17,514 nt of DNA, from positions 1-17,514 of the forward strand of contig JBILTL010000036.1 of the NCBI GenBank assembly GCA_044371535.1. The letters are read 5' to 3'. A model generated the notes under the pieces. It had not been told where the DNA came from. It ran no database searches and saw nothing but the letters and a program-made list of their open reading frames with translations. Positions 7,007 through 14,341 of this stretch are shown here, in pieces. The translations under genes and the position numbers were made by a program. Every line of letters begins with the position of its first letter. Position 1 is the stretch's first letter. Source of the DNA: CAIZGX01 sp044371535 (GTDB lineage Bacteria > Bacteroidota > Bacteroidia > Flavobacteriales_D > Sanyastnellaceae).

Positions 7007-8551
7007 TTATTCAACAATGAATCGTTCACTTTCGTGAGTGGTTTGCCCTTCCGCATGTAGAACATAAATTCCTTTTGGAAGATTCAGTTCTAATGACTGC
7101 GTGTGCATTCCCCCTGGAATATTCATGTTCGATTCATAAACGATTTTTCCGCTAATGTCTGTAACGGTAACAACCGCTTTATCGAAGCGCTGATTGAACG
7201 TTTGTAGGTTGAATGTTCCATTGTTCGGATTCGGGAAAACATCGAATTGCTGCTCAAAAACGTGCTGTTCTTCTGTGCTAACGATTGGTTGAACAACAAT
7301 GTTTTCATCGCCCGGTAAGTAATTCGTATAAGCAAAAAATACAATCATCATTTCTTCATCCGTAGCCTCACCAGCCGTCACCAATTGCGGCGGACTATGA
7401 GGGTTGAAAGGGTTTGCAGCGGTGTTGTCGTAAAAGGCTTGCGCACGAAGATTCGTATTTTGTGGAATATGAATGAGCTGCGGATAGTTATACGTAAACT
7501 GCCAATTGAAGTCCCACGAAGGAATGCTGATTAGCGGCACTGTACCTCCGTTTGGAAGCTCTGCCCAACTGCTGATGTTTCTTCCAATTAAGTGCATGTG
7601 CGGGAACGTTCCGATTAAAGTAACCTCAGCAGGAACGGTATAGGTTTCTGTGAAAGTAGCGGTTTGATTTGCTGGGATATAAAGGAAATTTTGATCTAAA
7701 ATTCCAGGTGCGTGATTCAAAATAGGATCGTACCAGACTTCGCGTGGTGTTGGATCATCGGAATAATGAAGGTTTATCGTGGTTTGATCTGAAAGTCCCA
7801 ATGTTCCTGCAGGATAGTGAAATTCAACAAGAAAATCGCCACCTGCTTCCAAGCGTTGCGCGAACCCCAAAGGCACCCACAAAGGTCCGCCTCCCGGAGC
7901 CCAAGCCGTAAGGAATTTCGCGCCGTTAACAAGACTTCCTCCACTTGATTGAAAACCATCACCAGGATCGTTCGCGTCAAGTGCAGCCCCTGTCCCTGTT
8001 GGATCGTAAGAGATTACCACGTGGTGAACAATACTAGCATTTCCAGGAATTACTTCAATCCCATCAATCCATCCGTCTTGCGCCAATCCGCTTGGAATAA
8101 CAAAGGTTCTATAGTAGTCACTGTTTGTTGCAGGACTTGTGTAATCCGGCGTGAGATATGTTTGATCCACAGAAGGTAACTGTGAATTGCTGTTGTAAAC
8201 AGGCGCTGCCGGTGCAAGTGCTAAGTCTCCTGTTAATGCACCTCCAACAATCCAATCTTCAATGGCTTGCTTTTCTGCTTCAGTTAAAACGTTTTCACCA
8301 ACGAAGTGACGATAGTTCGGATCTGCAGGCCATGGCGGCATTTGTCCGGAAGTAATCGCTCCTAAAATACTCGCTTGACTGTTGTATGCGTCTTCGTAAG
8401 TCATGAATGATGACGGCCCAATGCCACCTTCGTGGTGACAAGTGGTGCAGTGGTCAAATAGAATAGGTGCAACGTTTTCACTCCAAGTTACTTGTGCGAA
8501 TGCTGCAGTGGATTGAATTAAAACAGCGAAAAGAAATACAAGTTTTTTCAC
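7007..8551 (-). CDS. Secreted cytochrome-c/PHM-like copper monooxygenase with T9SS sorting domain
   Basis: This 514-residue protein has, in order: a signal peptide (1-20); a cytochrome-c-like segment with a heme motif CTTCH (35-39) and a likely axial Met at 71 in GQMPPW; a copper type II, ascorbate-dependent monooxygenase-like core (about 140-415); and a T9SS type A sorting domain (about 435-514) with FDVFPNPNNG, then VTDISGK and LPKGIYVL. By analogy with PHM, copper ligands are present: HH at 176-177 and H245 (CuH-type), H318 and H320 in FPHMHLIG, and Met401 in DEEMM (CuM-type). I infer a surface-attached or secreted oxidase/hydroxylase that may receive electrons through its own heme; the substrate is unknown. 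The start codon is GTG, chosen because it gives a standard signal peptide directly. The gene converges on the PorV/PorQ-like barrel gene with zero spacing. It also diverges from the ABC ATPase gene across about 140 bp. Confidence 0.87.
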   Translation of the reverse strand: MKKLVFLFAVLIQSTAAFAQVTWSENVAPILFDHCTTCHHEGGIGPSSFMTYEDAYNSQASILGAITSGQMPPWPADPNYRHFVGENVLTEAEKQAIEDWIVGGALTGDLALAPAAPVYNSNSQLPSVDQTYLTPDYTSPATNSDYYRTFVIPSGLAQDGWIDGIEVIPGNASIVHHVVISYDPTGTGAALDANDPGDGFQSSGGSLVNGAKFLTAWAPGGGPLWVPLGFAQRLEAGGDFLVEFHYPAGTLGLSDQTTINLHYSDDPTPREVWYDPILNHAPGILDQNFLYIPANQTATFTETYTVPAEVTLIGTFPHMHLIGRNISSWAELPNGGTVPLISIPSWDFNWQFTYNYPQLIHIPQNTNLRAQAFYDNTAANPFNPHSPPQLVTAGEATDEEMMIVFFAYTNYLPGDENIVVQPIVSTEEQHVFEQQFDVFPNPNNGTFNLQTFNQRFDKAVVTVTDISGKIVYESNMNIPGGMHTQSLELNLPKGIYVLHAEGQTTHESERFIVE

Positions 8552-8693
8552 AGCGAATAGTTTTAGGTTCTCTAAAGTTAAGAAAAGTTCAAATAAGAAG
8601 ATAAAACGACAAGAAGGTTTATTGCGATTGCAATGTTTATTTCTTCAACGGAACAGTGTCTTTCCAACTGAAATAATTTTCATCTTGCATACC

Positions 8694-10310
8694 ATGAAGC
8701 CGCTGTTGGAAATACAGAACTTAAGTGTTGCGTTCAACAATAGAATTGTTGTGAACGCCTTGTCCTATGCGCTTTTTCCGGGAAAGATAACGGCTGTTGT
8801 AGGTGAATCTGGAAGCGGAAAATCAGTGACCGCCATGTCGTTGCTCGGTTTACTTCCAACAAAAAATTTAACGTTTCCTTCAGGAGAGATTTTTCTTTCG
8901 GGCGAATTGTTGGGTTCAGAAAATCGAACAGTTAAGCCCACAGACGAAGTTTTGGTTTCGTTGCGCGGAAAAAAGATCGCAGTGATTTTCCAAGAGCCCA
9001 TGACGGCTTTGAATCCAGCTATGACGTGTCTGCAGCAAATGGAGGAATGCCTTCAACATGAAAAAAAAGAAATTCGGAAAAGCAAAGTGTTGTCTTTGTT
9101 AGAAGAGGTTGAAATGCCAGATCCAGCGGGCGCTCTAAAAAAGTATCCGCATGAATTTTCAGGCGGACAACGTCAGCGAATCATGATAGCCATGGCCTTG
9201 GCTTCAGAGCCCATGTTGCTCATAGCAGACGAACCGACTACAGCGTTGGACCCTTCCGTGCAAGCGTCCATTTTAGAGTTAATCAAAAAGCTTAAAGCAC
9301 AACGAAACATGTCGGTGTTGTTCATCTCACATGATTTGCATGTGGTGAAGGAAATGGCAGATTACATTGTGGTGATGAAGGCTGGAAACGCCGTAGAACA
9401 GGGCGATTCAGGAGCTGTGTTGAATTCGCCACAACACGCATACACGAGGGGATTGCTCGCTTGCAGACCAACGAAAAATTCAAAGGGCAAGAGCTTGGTT
9501 ACGTTGGGAAATGATCAGGCTGAAAAGCAGTATTCGTTTTCCACCAATGAAAATATTTTATTGCGGGTTGAAGGGTTAACGAAGATTTATCCGGGGCAAA
9601 CAACTCCTGCTGTGAACAATGTTTCTTTCGAGATTAAACAGGGTGAAACCCTTGGTTTAATAGGCGAAAGCGGATGTGGAAAAACGTCGTTGAGTCGCAT
9701 GCTTATGGGCTTGCTGGCTCCAACGAGTGGAAATGTTTCATTTGGAAATGAACCGTTAATCGGCAATAACATTTCCTTCCCGAATAAATTTCGAAGAGAC
9801 ATTCAAATGGTGTTTCAAGATCCGTTTGCTTCGTTAAATCCGAAGTTGAAAATTGAAGACATGCTGCTCGAGCCTTTGCACATTCATAAAATTGGAAGTA
9901 CAAATTCGGAACGAAAAAAACGCGTTGAATATTTATTGAATGCTGTTGGAATGCCCGCCGATAGTGCGCAGCGGTATGCACACAATTTCTCAGGCGGACA
10001 ACGTCAGCGTATTGTCATTGCCCGTGCATTGGCCACCAATCCTAAGTTAATTATTTGCGATGAAGCGGTTGCTGCGCTTGATGTTTCGGTTCAAGCTCAG
10101 GTGCTGAATTTGTTAAACGATTTGAAGGAAGAATTCAGTCTGACGTATTTATTTATTTCTCATGACATGCCTGTGGTCTATCACATGAGCAACAATGTTA
10201 TGGTTATGCGGAAGGGTGAAATCGTTGAGCGAGGAAGTGGAGAAGAAGTTTTTTTTCATCCGCAGCATGAATACACGCAACGTTTGATGCGCATCGGAAA
10301 TCCTGCGTGA
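8694..10310 (+). CDS. Fused two-domain peptide-type ABC transporter ATPase
   Basis: This 538-residue cytoplasmic protein powers an oligopeptide/dipeptide/nickel-type importer (DppD-DppF fused, like YejF). The first nucleotide-binding domain has Walker A GESGSGKS (37-44), signature FSGGQRQR (155-162), Walker B LLIADEP (175-181) and switch His213. The second has GESGCGKT (324-331), FSGGQRQR (432-439), LIICDEA (452-458) and His490. Each half ends with a short (S/H)PQHxYT motif typical of the peptide-importer family. Both ATP sites look intact. No permease or substrate-binding protein lies in the window, so partners must be encoded elsewhere. The frame is open to an ATG at 8622, but the homologous N-terminus (MKPLLEIQNLSVAF) begins at 8694. 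No strong promoter is seen; TAATTTTC (8673-8680) is one mismatch from consensus. Confidence 0.93.
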   Translation: MKPLLEIQNLSVAFNNRIVVNALSYALFPGKITAVVGESGSGKSVTAMSLLGLLPTKNLTFPSGEIFLSGELLGSENRTVKPTDEVLVSLRGKKIAVIFQEPMTALNPAMTCLQQMEECLQHEKKEIRKSKVLSLLEEVEMPDPAGALKKYPHEFSGGQRQRIMIAMALASEPMLLIADEPTTALDPSVQASILELIKKLKAQRNMSVLFISHDLHVVKEMADYIVVMKAGNAVEQGDSGAVLNSPQHAYTRGLLACRPTKNSKGKSLVTLGNDQAEKQYSFSTNENILLRVEGLTKIYPGQTTPAVNNVSFEIKQGETLGLIGESGCGKTSLSRMLMGLLAPTSGNVSFGNEPLIGNNISFPNKFRRDIQMVFQDPFASLNPKLKIEDMLLEPLHIHKIGSTNSERKKRVEYLLNAVGMPADSAQRYAHNFSGGQRQRIVIARALATNPKLIICDEAVAALDVSVQAQVLNLLNDLKEEFSLTYLFISHDMPVVYHMSNNVMVMRKGEIVERGSGEEVFFHPQHEYTQRLMRIGNPA

Positions 10311-10343
10311 CGAACATCACCTCAAGCCTTTATTGAACCCCCT

Positions 10344-10351
10344 TATCTTTG
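10344..10351 (+). promoter_or_regulatory. -7 promoter element for the sulfur module
   Basis: The sequence TATCTTTG is a full match to TAnnTTTG. It ends 4 nt before the ATG of the TauE/SafE gene, so the mRNA should be leaderless or nearly so. I do not see a well-placed -33 TTG. It shows that the pair downstream can be transcribed independently of the ABC ATPase gene. Confidence 0.6.
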
Positions 10352-10355
10352 CATC

Positions 10356-11135
10356 ATGGAACTAACAATGGCCCTCGGATTTTTCGGAGCACTGCTCATG
10401 GGCTTTGTGTTGGGCGTGCTTGGCGGTGGCGGCGCTATACTTACCATTCCAATTCTGGTTTATTTGTTCGGATTTGATTTGAGATCGGCAGTTGTTTCAT
10501 CATATGCTATTTTATTTTTCAGTTCCATTGTTGGTGGAATTCAAAGCCGAAAGGAAATTGAATGGCGCCTAGCACTGTTGTTTGCATCGGTTTCCATGGT
10601 CTTTATAGCGCTAACCAAATTCTTTGTGCTGCCTATTTTACCGAAAGAAGTTTTGTTGTTCGGATTGAAAATTTCAACGCAAAGTATTTTGCTTTTAATG
10701 TTCGTGACCATCATGTACATTGTCGCCTACAAATTGCTTAATCCGAAAAAGGCGAAAGGCAAAGGACTTGTCTCATTGGCTTTGAACGCAGCACTGGTTG
10801 GGGTGTTGGGATCACTAATTGGAGTTGGCGGCGGATTTTTGATTGTTCCTGCTATTTATGCTTACCGCAACACGACGATGTCTGCGGCCATCGCCTCTGC
10901 CTTCGTTGTAATAATCTTGAATTCAGCATCGGGTTTAGTCGTGTCTTACTCAGAATTGAACACCTTAAATTTTTCGATTTTGATACCCTTCCTCGCCTTG
11001 GCAGTTGTGGGTGTTCTAGTTGGAACTTTACTCTCTAAAAAATGGTCCGATGCGCTATTGCGAAAGTCCTTCGTTGTACTTTTGCTGGCCGTGGGAACGT
11101 ATATGTTAACGAAAGAAATAATTGAAATACTATGA
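10356..11135 (+). CDS. TauE/SafE-family sulfite/anion exporter
   Basis: This 259-residue inner-membrane protein has about eight predicted membrane segments arranged as two related halves. Each half begins with the family's glycine-rich motif: VLGVLGGGGAILTIPIL (18-34) and VGVLGSLIGVGGGFLIVPAI (148-167). Family members export sulfite, sulfoacetate or related organosulfur anions. The gene overlaps the next one by 4 nt (ATGA), which codes for a persulfide dioxygenase-rhodanese fusion, so I infer that it removes sulfite or thiosulfate made by that enzyme. A comparable pairing is known in the staphylococcal cst sulfide-detoxification locus (tauE with cstB). The start follows a consensus -7 element by 4 nt. 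The exact substrate cannot be read from the sequence. Confidence 0.9.
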   Translation: MELTMALGFFGALLMGFVLGVLGGGGAILTIPILVYLFGFDLRSAVVSSYAILFFSSIVGGIQSRKEIEWRLALLFASVSMVFIALTKFFVLPILPKEVLLFGLKISTQSILLLMFVTIMYIVAYKLLNPKKAKGKGLVSLALNAALVGVLGSLIGVGGGFLIVPAIYAYRNTTMSAAIASAFVVIILNSASGLVVSYSELNTLNFSILIPFLALAVVGVLVGTLLSKKWSDALLRKSFVVLLLAVGTYMLTKEIIEIL

Positions 11136-12538
11136 AAATTGAACAGATCTACACAGGTTGTTTAGCGCAAGGCGCTTATTACATTGAAAGCAATGGTGAG
11201 GCGGTTATTATTGATCCGCTTCGCGACACAAAAGCATACACAGACAGAGCGAACGCTTCAGGCGCGAAGATCAAATACATTTTGGAAACGCATTTTCACG
11301 CGGACTTCGTAAGCGGACATTTAGACCTTCAGGTTTATACAGGCGCCACCATTGTTTTCGGACCGAATGCGAAGACCGAATTCAGCGCACACATCGCAAC
11401 CGACGGAGAAATTCTTCAAGTTGGAAACTGCACGATTGAAGTGTTGCACACACCTGGTCACACCATGGAAAGCACGTGTTACTTGCTTCGCGATGAAAAC
11501 GGAAAGCAAGTAGCGGTATTTACAGGAGACACGCTTTTCATTGGCGATGTTGGAAGACCAGATTTGGCGCAGAAAGCAGGTGAATTGACGAAAGAAGATT
11601 TAGCAGGATATTTATACGACAGCTTGAGAAACAAATTAATGCCGTTGGAAAACGACATTACGGTTTATCCTGCACACGGTGCTGGATCGGCTTGTGGGAA
11701 GAACATGAGCAAAGAAACCTTCGACACATTGGGTCATCAGAAGGAAGTGAATTACGCGTTGCAAGACATGACGAAAGAAGCGTTTATTCAGGAAGTTACC
11801 GCTGGACTTTTACCTCCGCCGTTTTACTTCCCTGAGAATGTGGCTATGAACAAGAAAGGAGTTTCTTCGCTGGAAGGTGTTGTTCAACATTCATTGAAAC
11901 CTTTGTCTATAGAGGCTTTCACGGTATTGATGGAAGATGAAAGTGTATTGTTGTTAGACGTTCGCGGCCCGCAAGTATTCTGCAAAGGCTTCGTTCCAGG
12001 TTCAATAAACATCGGATTGAAAGGCGATTTTGCTCCTTGGGTTGGAACATTGATTACAGACATGAAGCAGCGCATAGCGTTGGTTACAGAGCCAGGTCAA
12101 GAAGAAGAAGCCATTACGCGCTTGGCTCGTGTGGGTTACGACGGAGTTGTTGGATATTTGGAAGGGGGCTTCGAGTCGTGGGATAATTCAGAAAACGAAA
12201 TTGATCAAATCGAAAGTATTTCTGCAGAGCAATTCGAAGAAATAGCTTCCGAAAAGAATGTGAATGTTGTAGATGTGCGCAAGCCAACAGAGTTCCAGTC
12301 GGAACATTTAGAAATTGGCAATAGCGCTCCTCTTCACGAATTGAATCAGCACATGAGCGCCTTCAAAACAGGAGAGAACAACTATATCCATTGCGCTGGC
12401 GGGTACCGAAGCATGATTGCCGCGAGTATTGTAAAGAGCCGCGGAATTCACAATGTCATTGACATTGCAGGTGGTTTTAACGCCATTTCGAAAACAGCTT
12501 TAGCGAAAACCAATTTCGTTTGCCCGAGTACGCTATAA
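11132..12538 (+). CDS. Persulfide dioxygenase fused to two rhodanese domains (CstB-like)
   Basis: This 468-residue cytoplasmic protein has three domains. The metallo-beta-lactamase fold (1 to about 240) carries THFHADFVSGH (53-63), H110, D133 in TGDTLF and H182 in PAHG, the ETHE1-type mononuclear-iron site that oxidises glutathione or other persulfides to sulfite. A rhodanese-like domain follows (about 258-350); its catalytic-loop position reads ALVTEPG (316-322) with no cysteine, so it looks inactive in sulfur transfer. The last domain (about 363-455) has the loop HCAGGYRS with Cys421 and looks active. This order (dioxygenase, pseudo-rhodanese, rhodanese) is that of CstB, which turns persulfide into thiosulfate. 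The protein ends in FVCPSTL with a near-terminal Cys464. It overlaps the exporter gene by 4 nt. No CstR/BigR-type repressor or sulfide:quinone reductase gene is in the window. Confidence 0.93.
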   Translation: MKIEQIYTGCLAQGAYYIESNGEAVIIDPLRDTKAYTDRANASGAKIKYILETHFHADFVSGHLDLQVYTGATIVFGPNAKTEFSAHIATDGEILQVGNCTIEVLHTPGHTMESTCYLLRDENGKQVAVFTGDTLFIGDVGRPDLAQKAGELTKEDLAGYLYDSLRNKLMPLENDITVYPAHGAGSACGKNMSKETFDTLGHQKEVNYALQDMTKEAFIQEVTAGLLPPPFYFPENVAMNKKGVSSLEGVVQHSLKPLSIEAFTVLMEDESVLLLDVRGPQVFCKGFVPGSINIGLKGDFAPWVGTLITDMKQRIALVTEPGQEEEAITRLARVGYDGVVGYLEGGFESWDNSENEIDQIESISAEQFEEIASEKNVNVVDVRKPTEFQSEHLEIGNSAPLHELNQHMSAFKTGENNYIHCAGGYRSMIAASIVKSRGIHNVIDIAGGFNAISKTALAKTNFVCPSTL

Positions 12539-12552
12539 CCTTTGGTTTGTCG

Positions 12553-12560
12553 TATATTTG
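12553..12560 (+). promoter_or_regulatory. -7 promoter element for tatA
   Basis: The sequence TATATTTG fully matches TAnnTTTG and lies 20 nt before the tatA ATG, giving a leader of about 15-17 nt. It begins 14 nt after the stop of the persulfide dioxygenase gene. No clear -33 TTG is found at the usual spacing. Confidence 0.55.
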
Positions 12561-12580
12561 TGCAACTAAAAAACAAGTTT

Positions 12581-12766
12581 ATGGGTAAGTTTGGTACAAT
12601 GGAAATTGTTTTGATTCTTGCAGTTGTTCTTCTTCTTTTCGGAGGTAAGAAAATTCCAGAATTGATGCGTGGTCTAGGAAAGGGAATGAAGGAATTCAAA
12701 GACGCTAGCAAAGGCGAAGGTTCTTCTTCAACTCCATCAGAGACTGACAAGATCGAGAATAAATAA
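12581..12766 (+). CDS. tatA: Twin-arginine translocase subunit TatA/TatE
   Basis: This 61-residue inner-membrane protein forms the pore-like part of the Tat system, which exports folded proteins. It has one hydrophobic helix (about residues 7-20), the hallmark FGGKKIPEL (20-28), an amphipathic helix (29-42) and a short polar tail rich in Ser and acidic residues. Length and layout are typical. The frame is open back to an ATG at 12542, but the promoter element at 12553-12560 lies inside that stretch and the homologous N-terminus begins at 12581. TatC is not in the window. gatA starts 12 nt after its stop, so the two are probably co-transcribed. Confidence 0.93.
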   Translation: MGKFGTMEIVLILAVVLLLFGGKKIPELMRGLGKGMKEFKDASKGEGSSSTPSETDKIENK

Positions 12767-12778
12767 CATCTATTTCCA

Positions 12779-14197
12779 ATGGTGTTTCATTCGTTGAAGG
12801 AAGTTCAATCTGAACTTTCCTCAAAATCCGTTTCGTTAAAAAACGTTGTTTCTCAGTACCTTCAAAACATTGAAGCGCGCATGAATTTGAATGCGTTCTT
12901 AGAGGTTTGGGGTGACGAGGCTTTAGAACAGGCCGAGCTAATTCAACAGAAAATAGACAATGGAACTGCAGGGAAACTTGCGGGAATGGTGATTGCCATT
13001 AAAGATAACATTTGTTATAAAAATCATAAAGTTTCTGCTTCTTCCAAAATCCTTGAAGGATTTGAATCGTTATACAGCGCAACAGTTGTAGAACGCATTC
13101 TTGCGGAAGATGCTATTATAATTGGAAGATTGAATTGCGACGAGTTCGCGATGGGGTCTTCTAATGAAACATCCTATTACGGTCCGGTTAAAAATCCGTT
13201 GAATGAAAACTGTGTACCCGGAGGATCTTCGGGTGGCGCGTCTGCTGCAGTAGCGGCCGATTTTTGTTTAGCGGCACTGGGCAGCGACACGGGAGGATCT
13301 ATTCGTCAGCCAGCTTCATTCACCGGTATTGTGGGTATGAAACCCACGTATGGTGCGGTTTCTAGATATGGACTTATTGCTTACGCATCGAGCTTCGATC
13401 AGATTGGTCCAATGACCAAGTGCGTAGAAGACGCAGAAGTTTTGCTTCAAGTTATTGGCGGACCAGATGCTTACGATAGCACAACGTTGTTGGAAAAACT
13501 TCCAAGCGCAAAGAATAATTCTGACAAGCCCAAGATTGCCTACTTGAAAGAAGCGGTTGAAAGCCCCGCTGTTCATCCGGAAATTCGCGCACGTGTAAAC
13601 GAGATTTTGGAAAAATTGAAATCGGAAGGATATGTGGTTGAACCCATTTCTTTTCCGTACTTAGATTATATGGTTCCTGCGTATTACGTGTTAACCACAG
13701 CAGAAGCTTCTTCTAACCTGGCGCGTTTCGACGGAATTAATTACGGTTACAGAAGTAAAGATGCCAAGGGCATTGACGAGACTTATAGAAAAAGCAGAAC
13801 AGAAGGATTTGGTCGCGAAGTAAAGCGCAGAATTTTATTGGGTTCGTTCGTTTTGAGTTCAGGATATATAGATGCCTATTATGGCACGGGACAACGCGTA
13901 AGACGCGTATTGCAAGAGAAGACTAAAGTTATTTTCGATCAATACGATTTCTTACTTTCCCCAACGTGCACTGATGTAGCCTTTGAATTCGGCGCAAAAT
14001 CAAAGGATCCGATTTCAATGTACATGCAGGATATCTTCACCGTACATGCGAACTTAACGGGTAACCCTGCGATTTCTATTCCATGTGGAAAGGATTCAGC
14101 GACTGGATTACCTTTCGGTATTCAGGTCACCGGACGCCACAAGGAAGACAATGATTTGTTCGCGTTTTCAAAGTCGCTAGAAGCCTTATTATCTTAG
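12779..14197 (+). CDS. gatA: Asp-tRNA(Asn)/Glu-tRNA(Gln) amidotransferase subunit A
   Basis: GatA is the amidase subunit of the GatCAB complex, which releases ammonia from glutamine to convert Glu-tRNA(Gln) (and Asp-tRNA(Asn)) to the amide form. The 472-residue protein carries the full amidase signature. The Ser-cisSer-Lys triad is Lys75 in AIKDN, Ser150 in PGGSSGG and Ser174 in TGGSIRQPA, with the same spacing (75 and 24 residues) as in known GatA. The following GMKPTYGAVSRYGLIAYA stretch is also typical. It lies 12 nt after tatA. GatB and GatC are not in the window. A gap of 144 bp follows before the next gene. Confidence 0.97.
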   Translation: MVFHSLKEVQSELSSKSVSLKNVVSQYLQNIEARMNLNAFLEVWGDEALEQAELIQQKIDNGTAGKLAGMVIAIKDNICYKNHKVSASSKILEGFESLYSATVVERILAEDAIIIGRLNCDEFAMGSSNETSYYGPVKNPLNENCVPGGSSGGASAAVAADFCLAALGSDTGGSIRQPASFTGIVGMKPTYGAVSRYGLIAYASSFDQIGPMTKCVEDAEVLLQVIGGPDAYDSTTLLEKLPSAKNNSDKPKIAYLKEAVESPAVHPEIRARVNEILEKLKSEGYVVEPISFPYLDYMVPAYYVLTTAEASSNLARFDGINYGYRSKDAKGIDETYRKSRTEGFGREVKRRILLGSFVLSSGYIDAYYGTGQRVRRVLQEKTKVIFDQYDFLLSPTCTDVAFEFGAKSKDPISMYMQDIFTVHANLTGNPAISIPCGKDSATGLPFGIQVTGRHKEDNDLFAFSKSLEALLS

Positions 14198-14266
14198 GCA
14201 TTACGAGTTTTTCCCTAACCGAGTGTTCACAATTGTATTTTTCCCAGATTGGAAATAATGCATTTT

Positions 14267-14287
14267 TTTCGGAAATTGTATCCGAAA
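14267..14287. promoter_or_regulatory. 7-bp inverted repeat overlapping the -33 region of the transglycosylase promoter
   Basis: TTTCGGA and TCCGAAA are perfect inverted arms separated by 7 nt. The centre contains the TTG (14276-14278) that could be the -33 element of the downstream promoter. There is no T-run after it on either strand, so it is not a standard terminator. It could be a protein-binding operator; this is inference from position and symmetry only. Confidence 0.35.
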
Positions 14288-14306
14288 TGTAAGGGCAATA
14301 TATTTC
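14276..14306 (+). promoter_or_regulatory. Candidate promoter for the transglycosylase-slyD-ftsX run
   Basis: A TTG at 14276-14278 and TATATTTC at 14299-14306 are separated by 20 nt. The spacing fits the Bacteroidota promoter layout, with one mismatch (C for the last G) in TAnnTTTG. The expected leader is about 30 nt. The rest of the 14198-14341 gap is AT-rich and shows no gene. Confidence 0.45.
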
Positions 14307-14341
14307 AGTAAATGAAGTTGCTCTTAAATTAAAGGGAAATC

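Noticed and set aside
11936..12200. Middle rhodanese domain as an active sulfurtransferase
   Set aside because: The catalytic loop has no cysteine (ALVTEPG), so it is treated as a pseudo-rhodanese, as in CstB.
14198..14341. tRNA or riboswitch in the gatA-mltD gap
   Set aside because: No cloverleaf or known riboswitch core was seen, only AT-rich DNA, a promoter-like pair and one short dyad.
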